The notes: generated from the letters alone by a model not told the origin. A DNA stretch of 64,000 nt from Deltaproteobacteria bacterium (GCA_003235365.1 QJWJ01000519.1:20301-84300), one strand, 5' to 3'. Counted from the first letter of the stretch, positions 11,608-21,081 are shown. Translations and numbers: made by a program.

Positions 11608-13176
11608 TCAGCGTTTGGTGCCTGCGCTGGGGGTCGGTTTCGGCGAGGTCACCGGCCGGGGTGGCGCGTTCGAGCTGCTGGGCAGCCGCGGCGTGTTGCC
11701 GGCGGACGGGGCGCCCGCAGTGGCGCGAGCGTTGCTCCGTTGGGCGCGGGCCACGAGCAGGTTCTCGACACGGTCGAGAATGAAGTTCACCTGTGCCGCA
11801 TCGAGCTTCACGGAGCTGGTGATCAGGTTGCCGTTCGGACGCAACCGCACTCGTGGCATCGCCATGCCGCGGGTCAATGCGCCGAATCCGAACCGCCCCA
11901 ACAGGTCCGAGACCCCAGACAGCAGCTCGAGTTGGGCATTGAGTTCACCCTCGATACGCCGAGAGGTCGATTGGGCCGTCGCTGCGTCTGGCGCTTTGGC
12001 AGTCAGTTCGAGGCCCACCGCGCCCTTGGGCAACGGCGTGACTCGGATGCGCACGTCGCTGATCGACTCGGGGATGTTCACCCGTAGAAAATACAGAGAC
12101 TTCTTGGGGTTCTTGATGGTTGCGACCAGTGCTTCGTCTCCGCGACCGTTGGGCAGGTTCGTGCCGCCGAGCTTGAATACCTGATTGCGCAGGGCCGGCG
12201 GCGCGACGAACACCATCTTGCTCGGGGGCATCACGAACAATCGCTCGGCGCGATCGGCGACGGCCAGAGCGGCGGGCACCGGAGCATCGGCGAGCCAGCG
12301 CCCGCCCCGTTTGACCAAGTTGTCGATGGCGCGATGGACGTTTCGGCGCGCCGTGTTGTATTGCAGCGCGATGAACAGCTGATCGGAATAGTAGAAGCTC
12401 GGGCCTGCGACGAAGAACCGATCGAAGTCGCGGATCGGGTTGATGGTACCGCCTTCGAAGAAGTCGTTCCATTGTGGGAGCGTCGGCAGCAGCCGCGCAA
12501 TGCGTTCACCCAGGGCATGCTCGCGGATGCGATCGGCGTACAAGACGAGCTGCAACTTGGCGTTTGATTTGACCAGATCCGCCGTCGGCCCAACCAGCGC
12601 GACCGGGCTTTCGATGCTCGTTCGTTTCGGTGACCCCTTCTTCGATTTGGAGCCGGCATCCGACTCGACAGAGGTTTGCGCTGCGCCGGCATCGCCCGGG
12701 GGGTGATCGCTCGAGGCGGGGTTGGCCGAAGCGCTGGGCGCCGGTGCGGACGTCGGTGCAGGCGCCGTGGCGCTGGGCTGCGTCGTGGGTTTCGGTTCCG
12801 GTTCCTGCTCTGGCTCAGGCTTCGGAGACTTTGGCGGTGCGGGCTTCGGCAGTGCTGCTTCGGGAACGGCGATCAATTCCTCGATCACATCGACCGGGTC
12901 TTCGCTGGGCAGCTGGGCGGGCTCGGTCGCGGGCGGTGCCTGCTCTTCTTGCTCCCACAGCTCGACGGGGATGCCCTCGAGCTCTTCGAGGGGTGGCGGT
13001 GGCTCCTCTGGCTCGCTCAGCCAGGAGGACGCCAGCCCAAGCCAGCCGGCCAGGGGCGTGAGAATGGTATGCAGGAGCACGGACAGGGCAATCAACCACC
13101 CGAGCCGCCGCCGAAGTGTGTCCGTGGTGACACGGAAACCACCGGGAGTTTCCACACCTTTGTCGAGTTCAGGCAC
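11608..13176 (-). CDS. TonB-like membrane-anchored proline-rich protein
   Basis: A 522-residue protein with an N-terminal transmembrane helix (about 28-52, LIALSVLLHTILTPLAGWLGLA), then a Pro/Glu-rich region to about residue 165 (PEPEQEPEPKPTTQP), then about 300 residues of folded sequence and a Ser/Pro tail. The anchor plus extended proline segment is the architecture of TonB and related proteins that span the periplasm, but the C-terminal domain is not the usual TonB fold, and no ExbB/ExbD genes are adjacent. It probably reaches across the periplasm. It is divergent from the L,D-transpeptidase gene, which suggests an envelope role, but this is inference. Confidence 0.7.
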   Translation of the reverse strand: MPELDKGVETPGGFRVTTDTLRRRLGWLIALSVLLHTILTPLAGWLGLASSWLSEPEEPPPPLEELEGIPVELWEQEEQAPPATEPAQLPSEDPVDVIEELIAVPEAALPKPAPPKSPKPEPEQEPEPKPTTQPSATAPAPTSAPAPSASANPASSDHPPGDAGAAQTSVESDAGSKSKKGSPKRTSIESPVALVGPTADLVKSNAKLQLVLYADRIREHALGERIARLLPTLPQWNDFFEGGTINPIRDFDRFFVAGPSFYYSDQLFIALQYNTARRNVHRAIDNLVKRGGRWLADAPVPAALAVADRAERLFVMPPSKMVFVAPPALRNQVFKLGGTNLPNGRGDEALVATIKNPKKSLYFLRVNIPESISDVRIRVTPLPKGAVGLELTAKAPDAATAQSTSRRIEGELNAQLELLSGVSDLLGRFGFGALTRGMAMPRVRLRPNGNLITSSVKLDAAQVNFILDRVENLLVARAQRSNARATAGAPSAGNTPRLPSSSNAPPRPVTSPKPTPSAGTKR

Positions 13177-13284
13177 TCAAGTCACCGAAATCGTGAATTT
13201 GTCGCTTGGCATCAGTTTCGCTTCTCGTCGCCGGAACCCGATCTTCCAATTCTGCACACTGGCGGTGGTGAATTCCGCTGGTTA

Positions 13285-13314
13285 TTGAAGCCAACGGTTC
13301 ATCCCACCTACAAA
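13285..13314 (+). promoter_or_regulatory. Candidate promoter for the L,D-transpeptidase gene
   Basis: TTGAAG (13285-13290) and TACAAA (13309-13314) are separated by 18 nt in the 205-nt gap between the divergent TonB-like and L,D-transpeptidase genes, about 68 nt before the latter's start. The -35 matches the sigma-70 consensus at four of six bases and the -10 at four. The surrounding bases are the most AT-rich in this gap. Confidence 0.3.
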
Positions 13315-13381
13315 TTAGGCGGGCCGCAGCGCGCTCGCTAAACCAGACGCACGAACGCCTCCCGAGATTTCCGTCCTTGCG

Positions 13382-15151
13382 ATGAAAGCCTTCCGACATT
13401 CCCTACTTCCAAGTTGCCTGTTCGTCGCCCTGATTGCCGCGTGCGACTCCGAAACACCGAAGGATACGCAAAACCCAGCCTCCTCGCTGCAACCGTCGAA
13501 TCTGCCGGCCGAAGCTCCGGTACCGGTACCGCCCGAGGCGCTACACCCGGAAGCGACCGTGTCCGCCACGGCTACCGCCGAGGTGCCGCCGGAGCCGTGG
13601 GCGGGACCCTTCTTCGTGGTCACTCGCAGCTCGACGGGGATCTACGCCAATCAGACCTTCGAGCGGAGTCAGAAGATCGGTTACCTGGAGGAGGGCGCGA
13701 AGGTTGCCGTCCACGCTGACGCCGTCAAGACGGCCAACTGCAGGTCGGGTTGGTACCAGCTCGTCGATGGCGGCTACGTGTGTGGCAAGCACGGCACGAC
13801 GAACATGAAGGACGAGCGTGTGCGGCACGCGCCGAAACAGCCGAACCTCGAAGCGGTTCTGCCGTACACCTACGCCCGCAATACGAAGAACGGGACGCCC
13901 TTGTACCGCGGTGTTCCTTCCAAACAGCAGGTTCGAACCTACGAGCCCTACCTGTTCGAAGACGCCAAGAAGAAGGAAGCCGAGACCAAGGAAGAGGCCA
14001 AGGCGGAGCCCAAACCTGCCGCACCTGCGCCGAAACCCGCCGAACCCGTCGACGAAGCAACCCGCAAGGCACGTGAAGACCAACAACGTCGCATGGCCGC
14101 GCTGCGTGCGGCCCGACGCGCCATGTTGGGTGAAGCAGCTGCAGCGAAGTTGGCCGCGGCCGAAGAACAGGAGGCCAAGACTCAACCGGCCTCCCCCACT
14201 CCGACCGCCGAGGCCGACGCTGGCGCCTCCCGCGAGTGGTGGCAAAAGGACGACGTCGAGCTGCATCGGATCAAACTGAACGATCTGAACGCCGACGGCG
14301 ACGAAGTGATCTCCAAGCGTTTGGTCAAAGGTTTCTACATCGCCGTCGAGAAGGTCTTCGATTGGGACAAACGGCGCTGGTACCGCTCGACCAAGGGCGA
14401 CATCGCACCCGCCGATCGCTTCGTCGTCACGCGCGGTTCCGATTTCAAGGGGGTGGAACTCGACGAGACCTGGCGGTTGCCGATCGGCTGGGTATATGGC
14501 TGGAAGGACAAGAAGCCGCGCTACGAGCTGGACGACGGTGGCAAGTTCAAGCCGTCCGGCAGCGTCAAGCACTTCGAGGCGATCAACTTGACGGGCAAGG
14601 AGCAGACCGTCGGCAAGACGACCTTCGTCGAGTCCGCCGATGGCTTCTGGGTACGCAAGCGCGACCTGCGTATCACCAAGCCCGGGCCCGTCCCGGACGA
14701 CGTGGCGGTCCTGGAACGTTGGATCGATGTAAACCTTTCCACACAAACCGTGGTGTTGTTCGAGGGCGCGCGCCCGATCTACGCATCGCTCATTTCCAGT
14801 GGCAAGGAACACACCGACAAGGACAAAGACCACCGCACACCCGTCGGGGAGTTTCGCATCCGGGAAAAGCACGTCACCGCGACCATGGACGGCGACGGCA
14901 CGGCGGCCGGCGACCTGCCCTACAGCATCGAAGGCGTGCCCTACGTGATGTACTTCGAGGGTTCGTACGCGCTGCACGGCGCGTTCTGGCACCGCAACTA
15001 CGGCGTGCGCATGAGCCACGGCTGCGTCAATCTGGCGCCGCTCGACGCCAAATACATCTTCTTTCATTCGAGCCCGACGATCGCCGACGGATGGGCGGGG
15101 GCGTGGGCGACCGCAGAGCGTCCGGGCAGTCGCGTCTTGGTGCACGAGTGA
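13382..15151 (+). CDS. L,D-transpeptidase (YkuD) lipoprotein
   Basis: Predicted peptidoglycan L,D-transpeptidase, forming 3-3 cross-links or attaching protein to the wall. A 589-residue lipoprotein: signal peptide with lipobox LIAAC (Cys21), a Pro/Thr linker, an SH3-like region (about 75-150), a long Ala/Lys/Glu-rich helical linker (about 195-280), a second beta-rich region and the YkuD catalytic domain at about 455-585. The catalytic motif is complete: HGAFWHRN followed by MSHGCVNL, with Cys548 as nucleophile. The charged linker would let the catalytic domain reach the wall. It lies divergent from the TonB-like gene and ahead of the TPR gene. Function by family is clear; its substrate is unknown. 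Confidence 0.92.
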   Translation: MKAFRHSLLPSCLFVALIAACDSETPKDTQNPASSLQPSNLPAEAPVPVPPEALHPEATVSATATAEVPPEPWAGPFFVVTRSSTGIYANQTFERSQKIGYLEEGAKVAVHADAVKTANCRSGWYQLVDGGYVCGKHGTTNMKDERVRHAPKQPNLEAVLPYTYARNTKNGTPLYRGVPSKQQVRTYEPYLFEDAKKKEAETKEEAKAEPKPAAPAPKPAEPVDEATRKAREDQQRRMAALRAARRAMLGEAAAAKLAAAEEQEAKTQPASPTPTAEADAGASREWWQKDDVELHRIKLNDLNADGDEVISKRLVKGFYIAVEKVFDWDKRRWYRSTKGDIAPADRFVVTRGSDFKGVELDETWRLPIGWVYGWKDKKPRYELDDGGKFKPSGSVKHFEAINLTGKEQTVGKTTFVESADGFWVRKRDLRITKPGPVPDDVAVLERWIDVNLSTQTVVLFEGARPIYASLISSGKEHTDKDKDHRTPVGEFRIREKHVTATMDGDGTAAGDLPYSIEGVPYVMYFEGSYALHGAFWHRNYGVRMSHGCVNLAPLDAKYIFFHSSPTIADGWAGAWATAERPGSRVLVHE

Positions 15152-15286
15152 TGCGGCGTTCGGCAACGGTCGGCAATCGCCTGGTACCGTTTCCGTTCCG
15201 AACCACGGGCGCAAGGAAAGCGGTTGCTTTCGGCGCGGTTTGCGTTCGGTCATCGTGGCCGCTTGACTTGGGGGGGCCCGCGGTGG

Positions 15287-16312
15287 ATGTACCCAATTGA
15301 GATGGATCAGTTTTCAGCGCACCTCGACCGCGGTTGGGACCTCATTCAACGCGGTGATACGCGTGGCGCAGAGGTCTCGGCGCGTCGAGCCCTCGAGTTG
15401 GACAAGGAAGCTCCCGAGGTCTACAACCTGCTCGGCTACGTCGCGGCGCTGCACGGTGACTTCGAAGAGGCGATCGAACACTACCAGCAGGCCATCGCGC
15501 TGGACGACACGTACCTCGAGGCGATTCTCAACGCCGCCGAAGTCCTGATTCATCCGTTGGGAGAGCTCGAAGAAGCGGCCCGGTTGTGTGACGACGCGTT
15601 GGAACTCGCGGAGACCGACGACGAACGCGTGGACGCTTTGTTGCTCAAGTTCGACACGTTGATCGGTACCAATCAAACCGAGCAGGCCAAGGCATTGTGC
15701 ACCCGCTTCCCCAACGGGCCTTTCGAGAACCCTGGCCACGCGTTTCTGGTCGGCCGAGCCCTGTACGAAGTCGGCGACTTGAGCCGCGCCAGACCGTTGA
15801 TCGAAGAGGCCACGGCCAACGCCGGCGCCAGCGCGGAGGCGTTCTACTACCTGGGTCTGCTGCGTGACGAGCAGGACGACCCCGAGGGCGCGATGGAGGC
15901 GTTCCTCAAGTCGTTGCGCCTCGACGCCGAAGCGCCGCGCAGCGCGTGGGCACTCGGTTACGACACGTTTCGCGAGGTCGTCGAACGTGCGGTGGCCGCC
16001 CTACCTGACCAACTGCGCGGGGTCATCGCGCCGAACGAAGTGTTCGTCGCAGACTTGCCCGGGGTCGAAGTGGTGGTCGAAGGCGTCGATCCCCGCGCGC
16101 TCTTGCTGCTCGACGCACTGACCAACCCCGGCGAGGCTCTCGAGCCTTCCGACGACGCGGCTAACAACCAAAACGCGGCGCGAGCTCGGCTCTTCGTCTA
16201 CCAGCGCAACGTCGAGCGGCTCAGCCCCACCGTCGATGTCGTGATCGCCGAACTGACGGGCGCTTTGCAGCGAGAACTCGAAGCGGCGTTCTTTCCCGAC
16301 GCGCAGTCCTGA
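15287..16312 (+). CDS. TPR protein with a degenerate zincin (DUF1025-like) domain
   Basis: A 341-residue soluble protein. Residues about 7-215 form tetratricopeptide repeats (GAEVSARRALELDKEAPEVY, then further copies). The C-terminal part (about 225-335) resembles the minimal zincin metallopeptidase family DUF1025: FREVVERAVAALP, FVADLP and RLFVYQRNVERL are in the right order. Where that family has HExxH, this protein has RELEA (329-333), so both zinc-binding histidines are missing and it should not be a peptidase. The start is uncertain: ATG at 15287 (with G-rich sequence before it) or ATG at 15302. Confidence 0.8.
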   Translation: MYPIEMDQFSAHLDRGWDLIQRGDTRGAEVSARRALELDKEAPEVYNLLGYVAALHGDFEEAIEHYQQAIALDDTYLEAILNAAEVLIHPLGELEEAARLCDDALELAETDDERVDALLLKFDTLIGTNQTEQAKALCTRFPNGPFENPGHAFLVGRALYEVGDLSRARPLIEEATANAGASAEAFYYLGLLRDEQDDPEGAMEAFLKSLRLDAEAPRSAWALGYDTFREVVERAVAALPDQLRGVIAPNEVFVADLPGVEVVVEGVDPRALLLLDALTNPGEALEPSDDAANNQNAARARLFVYQRNVERLSPTVDVVIAELTGALQRELEAAFFPDAQS

Positions 16313-16403
16313 CAGGCTCGACAAACCGACTCCGTTCGGCAGATTGGGCCGCTCGGCAGACTGGATCTGGGCTGGGCTGTTCGAGCCTCGAGCTGTCGGT
16401 GGC

Positions 16404-17432
16404 TCAGCGGTCGCGGTCGACCAACTGGCGTGCAACGGCTCGCAGCACGGACCGCGCCGGGCACTCGTCGATGGCGTCGAGCGCCGCGACGGCGAGTTGG
16501 GTTTCGCGGCGCGCTCGGTCGCGGACGGTCGCGCACGCGCCGCTGGCGATGACCGCGGCGCGCAACGGGACGACTTGGTCGTGGTCTCCGGCTCGGATTC
16601 GTTCGACCGTTTGCAGCAACCCCGGATTCTGCTCGGTGGCGAGCACCAGCGGCAACGTGACCTTGCCCTCGAGCAGGTCGGCACACAGCGTCTTGCCAGT
16701 GCCTTCACCGATGTAGTCGATGGCGTCGTCCACGAGCTGAAACGCGATGCCGAGGCGCTCGCCGAATTCGCCCAGGGCCTGGCAGGCGCCGTCCGTGGCG
16801 CCGCCGAGTCGCGCGCCGCTGCGCGTGGCGAAGCGGAACAACGATGCCGTCTTGTCGCGCAAGATCCGCTGATAGGTGGTTTCGCTCAAGTCGAGCTCGC
16901 GCCGCCCGCGCAACTGAACGATTTCCCCGGAAACCAGCTGGGACAGGGTTGCCAACAAGTCCGCCATCAGTTCGGGGGCGTGTTCGAAGGTGCGTTGCAG
17001 CGCCTGGACCAACAGGGCGTCACCGGCCAGCACGCTGACGGCGTTACCCCACACCCGTCGCGACGTCGCCGCGCCCCGTCGCTCGTCCCCATCGTCGACG
17101 ACGTCGTCGTGGAGCAACGTGGCACTGTGGATGAGTTCCACGACGACCGCTACCTCGCGGGCAGCGGTGGGGACGGCGCCGAAACACGCTGCGGCGAGCA
17201 ACACCGCCGTCGGCCGTACACGCTTTCCGCCCAGGGCGAGCAGGTGCAGCGCGGCGTCGGTGCCCGGCGCCGTGCCGTCCGCGGCCGCGTCACCCAGTGC
17301 CTGTTCGATCCACGCCATGTCCTGGCCGAGCAGTGCCTGGACGTCAGCGAGCCGAGCGTTGAGACGATGGTTGGACGCGGGCTCGGCAGATCGGGTGAGG
17401 GACTGCACGGCGGCTTCGAAATTCAATTCCAT
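16404..17432 (-). CDS. Polyprenyl diphosphate synthase
   Basis: A trans-type isoprenyl diphosphate synthase of 342 residues. It shows both aspartate-rich motifs, LLHDDVVDDGDERRG (DDxxD) and FQLVDDAIDY (second DDxxD-like), as well as GGKRVRP, KTASLF and GDALL blocks. It condenses isopentenyl diphosphate onto an allylic diphosphate; chain length cannot be read from sequence, but the size suits a long-chain enzyme (heptaprenyl to decaprenyl) for quinone biosynthesis. It converges on the TPR gene with about 90 nt between. Confidence 0.93.
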   Translation of the reverse strand: MELNFEAAVQSLTRSAEPASNHRLNARLADVQALLGQDMAWIEQALGDAAADGTAPGTDAALHLLALGGKRVRPTAVLLAAACFGAVPTAAREVAVVVELIHSATLLHDDVVDDGDERRGAATSRRVWGNAVSVLAGDALLVQALQRTFEHAPELMADLLATLSQLVSGEIVQLRGRRELDLSETTYQRILRDKTASLFRFATRSGARLGGATDGACQALGEFGERLGIAFQLVDDAIDYIGEGTGKTLCADLLEGKVTLPLVLATEQNPGLLQTVERIRAGDHDQVVPLRAAVIASGACATVRDRARRETQLAVAALDAIDECPARSVLRAVARQLVDRDR

Positions 17433-17570
17433 GACGATGAGCGGGGCGGCGGACTATCGCCGATCTGGCGCCCGTGCGACAAGACGAAGCCGCACTGCGG
17501 CGCCCATTGGGCGGCCTGCGGATGCGGGCGAGGTTTGACGGCGCTGCGCGCTCCGACTACAGGCACGGGC

Positions 17571-18050
17571 ATGCCCGACGCGCGCCGCAGATCCACCCCG
17601 CCGCCCCGAGGGCGCGGCTTTGGGTACTTGGTGTTCGGGTTGTTGGTGGGCGGCATCACGGCGGCGTTCTCCATCCAGATCCTGATCCAGGTCTTTGCTC
17701 CGAAGGTCGCCGATGCCAGTCCCGACTGTCCGGCAGCGATGACGGACCTGTCGCGATCGCTGGAACGAGCCCGCCAGTCGGCCGTTGAACAGCCCGACGA
17801 GACGGCGGCCGTCAGCGCGTTTCGAGGTCAGTTGCTGCCGGAATGGGAGCAGTGGTCGTCGATTCAGCATTGGTGCGGGCGACAGCCGCAGTGGGCAGAC
17901 GCGGTGGCCGCACTCGGCCGGGCCCGTTTTGCCGAAGAACAGGGGGTGCGTTTCGGGGCGCGGGAGCTTTTTCGGGCCCGTGAGCGGGCCCTGAAGGAGG
18001 CCGAACGTGCGCGGGCCGGGATTGGTGAAATCGAGGATCGACGAGACTAG
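17571..18050 (+). CDS. Single-span membrane protein, hypothetical
   Basis: A 159-residue protein starting at the ATG at 17571; the frame is open for 1.2 kb upstream because it runs antisense to the polyprenyl synthase gene, so that part is excluded. After a basic N-terminus one transmembrane segment (about 18-42, YLVFGLLVGGITAAFSIQILIQVFA) precedes a charged, helical domain with two cysteines. No family recognised. It is divergent from the polyprenyl synthase gene (138 nt apart) and 38 nt ahead of the helicase gene. Confidence 0.65.
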   Translation: MPDARRRSTPPPRGRGFGYLVFGLLVGGITAAFSIQILIQVFAPKVADASPDCPAAMTDLSRSLERARQSAVEQPDETAAVSAFRGQLLPEWEQWSSIQHWCGRQPQWADAVAALGRARFAEEQGVRFGARELFRARERALKEAERARAGIGEIEDRRD

Positions 18051-18088
18051 CCGGCAACGGGCCCGAACACTAAGCTCCGCGCCGGTTG

Positions 18089-20014
18089 ATGTCTGACTCC
18101 GAACCCAAGAAAATCACGTTCAGCGAACTGTCCCTCAGTGAGCCCGTCGCGCGAGCCGTTGCCGAACACGGCTACACGGAGCCGACACCGGTGCAGGCAG
18201 CGGCGTTTGGCCCCGCCTGCGCTGGTCAAGACCTGGTCGTCCAGGCTCGGACCGGAACCGGAAAGACGGCGGCGTTCTCCTTGCCGTTGGTCAGCTCGCG
18301 GGTTCGCCCTGACAAGCTGGTGGTCCAAGCGTTGATCCTCTGCCCCACCCGCGAGTTGGCCTTGCAGGTTACGCGAGAAGTCGAAGCGCTGGCCAAGTAC
18401 GCAGATCTGCGGGTGGCGAGTGTGTACGGCGGTGCGTCAATCACGAAGCAATTCGAGGAGCTCGAGCAGGGGGCGCACATCGTCGTCGGCACGCCCGGGC
18501 GCGTGCTCGACCACCTCAAACGCAAGACCCTCGACGTCAGCGGGCTGCGCACGTTCGTGCTCGACGAGTGCGACGAGATGTTGTCGATGGGCTTTCTGCC
18601 GCAGATTACCGACATCTGGTCGCAACTGCCGAAGGGACACCAAACGCTGTTGTTCAGCGCGACCGTGCCGAAAGAGGTCACGCGCATCGCAGAGACGCGC
18701 CTGAAAGATCCGCAGTTCATCACCCTCAGCGGCGATCACATCGGCGCGCTCGAAATCCAACACTTCGTCTACCTCAGCCACGGCGATCGACTGGGCGAGC
18801 TGTTGCAGATCATCGAGGTCGAAAACCCCGAGAGCGCGATCGTCTTCTGCAACACGCGCGACGAGACCAAGCGCGTCGCCGCGTACCTCAAGGCCAGGGG
18901 TTTCAGTGCCGATTGGCTCAACGCCGACCTGTCTCAGGCCGAGCGCGAGCAGGTGATGCGTGCGACTCGCGAGAGCCGTCTGCGCTTTCTGGTTTGTACC
19001 GACGTGGCCGCCCGCGGCATCGACATCTCGCACCTCACGCACGTGGTCAATTTCGATTTTCCCGACGCGTCCGAGCAGTACGTTCATCGCACCGGGCGAA
19101 CGGGTCGCGCCGGCAAGATGGGCACCGCAATATCGCTGATCAGCCCTACGGAAATCGGCGATTTGTACTACCTACGGCTCAAGTACAAGATCCAGCCCCA
19201 AGAGCGTCACTTGCCCACGCGGCAAGAACTCGAGACTCGCCAACAGGCAGACGTGGTCGCCTCGCTCTTGCTCCGCTTCGGTGGAGCGACGGCAAAGGAC
19301 ACCTACTACCAGACCGCGCGTCGCCTGCTCGCCAGCGATTCGGCGGAAACGATCATCGCGGGTCTGTTGCGCCACGTGCTCGGCGCCGAAGAGCAAGCGA
19401 TCGACGCGGCCGCTCAGCAGCGTCGCGAACGTAAACCGCGTGGTGATGCGCCGACGGCCCGCCCCGTCGGGACGGCGACTCGTCTCAAAGACGGAGCCGA
19501 GCGCAGCAAGTCGAGCGCGTCGGACACCACCACCCGCCCGAGTGTCCGGCGCAGCGGCGAAGGACCGCGAGTGCGCTCCCGCCACGGGCGTGGTGAAGCA
19601 GGCTTTCGCTACGAAGTCAGCGACGCTCCGACGGTCGACGTCGATGTGCCGCCCGCAGACCCGCAACCAGCAGACGGGGCTGCTCCTGCAGAGGTTGCCC
19701 CTTCGAGTCGCACGTCGGCAGAGCGCTCCTCCGCCGACGGCGCCGCGGACGAGCGCGACGTGGCCCCCACGTCCGGCTACGTCAACTTGTACGTGGGCGT
19801 CGGCAAACGGGATGGGGCCAACGCCAAGGATCTGCAGCTCGCTCTCGAAGAGGCTGGCGTCGCAGCGAACGAACGCGGGCGCATCCTCGTCAAGCAACGG
19901 CACAGCTACGTGGAAGTCAAACCCGAAGTGCAGCAAGCAGTGATCGACAAGCTCAACGGGACGAGCATCTGCGGTCGAGAAGCATTGGTCGAGGCTGCCC
20001 GTCCTCGCGATTGA
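18089..20014 (+). CDS. DEAD-box ATP-dependent RNA helicase with DbpA RNA-binding domain
   Basis: An RNA helicase, 641 residues from the ATG at 18089. Motifs in order: Q motif EPTPVQ, ARTGTGKT (I), PTRELALQV (Ia), TPGRVLDHL (Ib), LDECDEML (II), SAT (III), and HRTGRTGRAG (VI). Motif II is DECD rather than DEAD, an uncommon but catalytically compatible form. After a low-complexity basic/acidic linker (about 430-560), the C-terminal 80 residues (YVNLYVGVGKRDGANAKDL onward) match the DbpA RNA-binding domain. CsdA/DeaD-type enzymes remodel ribosomes and mRNAs; DbpA acts on 23S rRNA helix 92. Which applies here is not decidable from sequence. Confidence 0.93.
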   Translation: MSDSEPKKITFSELSLSEPVARAVAEHGYTEPTPVQAAAFGPACAGQDLVVQARTGTGKTAAFSLPLVSSRVRPDKLVVQALILCPTRELALQVTREVEALAKYADLRVASVYGGASITKQFEELEQGAHIVVGTPGRVLDHLKRKTLDVSGLRTFVLDECDEMLSMGFLPQITDIWSQLPKGHQTLLFSATVPKEVTRIAETRLKDPQFITLSGDHIGALEIQHFVYLSHGDRLGELLQIIEVENPESAIVFCNTRDETKRVAAYLKARGFSADWLNADLSQAEREQVMRATRESRLRFLVCTDVAARGIDISHLTHVVNFDFPDASEQYVHRTGRTGRAGKMGTAISLISPTEIGDLYYLRLKYKIQPQERHLPTRQELETRQQADVVASLLLRFGGATAKDTYYQTARRLLASDSAETIIAGLLRHVLGAEEQAIDAAAQQRRERKPRGDAPTARPVGTATRLKDGAERSKSSASDTTTRPSVRRSGEGPRVRSRHGRGEAGFRYEVSDAPTVDVDVPPADPQPADGAAPAEVAPSSRTSAERSSADGAADERDVAPTSGYVNLYVGVGKRDGANAKDLQLALEEAGVAANERGRILVKQRHSYVEVKPEVQQAVIDKLNGTSICGREALVEAARPRD

Positions 20015-20165
20015 GATCCAATCGAACGACCGCTGAGCGCTTGCCGTCCGCGTCGGCACGATGAGTGCAACGCACCTCGGCTGGGGTTTGCTTTCACGCT
20101 CCGTGCCAACCCGAACAGTCAAGTCGTTGCATGTCGATTCTCGCTCGGTGCGCTCGCATCGACGA

Positions 20166-20179
20166 CAAACTGCAGTTTG
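20166..20179. promoter_or_regulatory. Perfect 14-bp palindrome upstream of a TPR gene
   Basis: CAAACTGCAGTTTG is perfectly self-complementary and lies about 60 nt before the GTG of the downstream gene, in the 225-nt gap after the helicase gene. Its size and position fit a dimeric repressor operator. It has no loop, so it is not a hairpin terminator. No candidate regulator is adjacent. Confidence 0.3.
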
Positions 20180-20239
20180 CGGTAGCGGATGAAGTCGGAT
20201 GGGATTGCGCACGCCCCGCGCGCCAGCTACTGATAATGG

Positions 20240-20842
20240 GTGACGCAAAGCCTGGACGTCGGTCGACTCGAACGCAGCCTCGAATGGGGCTTGCGCAACG
20301 ACCTGCCCAGTGCCGAGTTGGTGCGTATGCTGAGACCGTTGGTCAAGGCGACGGACGGAGCGACGACGTCGGGGGCCCTGGCACGGTTGCGTTTGGCAGA
20401 GCAGCTGCTGCTCGCCGACCCGCGTAGCGCCTGGGAGGCATTGGTGTTGCTGCGTGGCGTCCTGGACGTCAGTACGAACCGTGAGCTGACTCGCCGCGCT
20501 TTGACCGCCCGCGGCTTGGCCTTGACGATCATGGGGCATTACCGGGCAGCGCGTGCGGCTTACGTTCGCGCGTTGTGGATTGACCCCTTCGAGCCGGTGT
20601 GTGCTCACAATCTCGGGCACCTGTTGATCGTCAAGTTTGGCGCCCTCGACGCGGGTATCCGCTGGCTCGAGGTCGCGCATCAGAGCCTGCCCGATGATGC
20701 GGAGATCGTCGCATCCCTCGCGCACGCGTTGACCTTGTCCGGCGCTCCGGAGCGCGCGCGTCGGTTGCTCGAGCGGTGCGTCGGGCCGTCGAGCGCGCAG
20801 ATGCACATCGACGACTGGTCCAAAGCGCTGGCCCGGCCCTGA
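20240..20842 (+). CDS. TPR-like helical repeat protein
   Basis: A 200-residue soluble protein starting at a GTG. Three or four helix-pair repeats are recognisable (ALTARGLALTIMGHYRAARAAYVRALWIDPFEP and the stretch with VASLAHALTLSGAPERARRLLERC), each with the Ala/Gly/Tyr pattern of tetratricopeptide repeats. It has no signal peptide or enzymatic motif and probably mediates protein-protein contacts. It lies alone between the helicase and TolC-like genes with 200-240 nt gaps on both sides. Confidence 0.7.
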   Translation: MTQSLDVGRLERSLEWGLRNDLPSAELVRMLRPLVKATDGATTSGALARLRLAEQLLLADPRSAWEALVLLRGVLDVSTNRELTRRALTARGLALTIMGHYRAARAAYVRALWIDPFEPVCAHNLGHLLIVKFGALDAGIRWLEVAHQSLPDDAEIVASLAHALTLSGAPERARRLLERCVGPSSAQMHIDDWSKALARP

Positions 20843-21081
20843 GTGAGCGTTCGCGATTGGCGAACTCTGGAAAACGCCCGCCAATCGTGCTTGCCCGTTT
20901 GGCGGCGTCCGCGTTGCACCGGCGCGTTCGGGTCGTGGCGCTCACAGATCGTGGTTGCCGGGTGTCGGTTTCTGCCGGGGCTGCTGGCCCAGGGATGGTG
21001 CAAGGCGGCGGGCAGGCGTCGTTTTGTTCGAGTTTTGGGGTTGCAACCTAGGGCCCGGAAGCTATCGAATCGGGCACGCCA

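Noticed and set aside
13207..13222. A sigma-54-like pattern (TGGCAT, 5 nt, TCGCT) before the L,D-transpeptidase gene
   Set aside because: Two mismatches to the consensus, and no enhancer-binding regulator is adjacent.
13929..13944. A tRNA T-loop-like GGTTCGAACC string
   Set aside because: It is inside the L,D-transpeptidase coding region with no acceptor or anticodon stem; a similar string near 23459 is in ccmC.
13541..15253. A 570-codon frame antisense to the L,D-transpeptidase gene
   Set aside because: No family-like sequence; the opposite strand is an unambiguous lipoprotein enzyme.
16344..17570. A long plus-strand frame running into the gene at 17571
   Set aside because: It is antisense to the polyprenyl synthase gene; only the part from 17571 has independent features.
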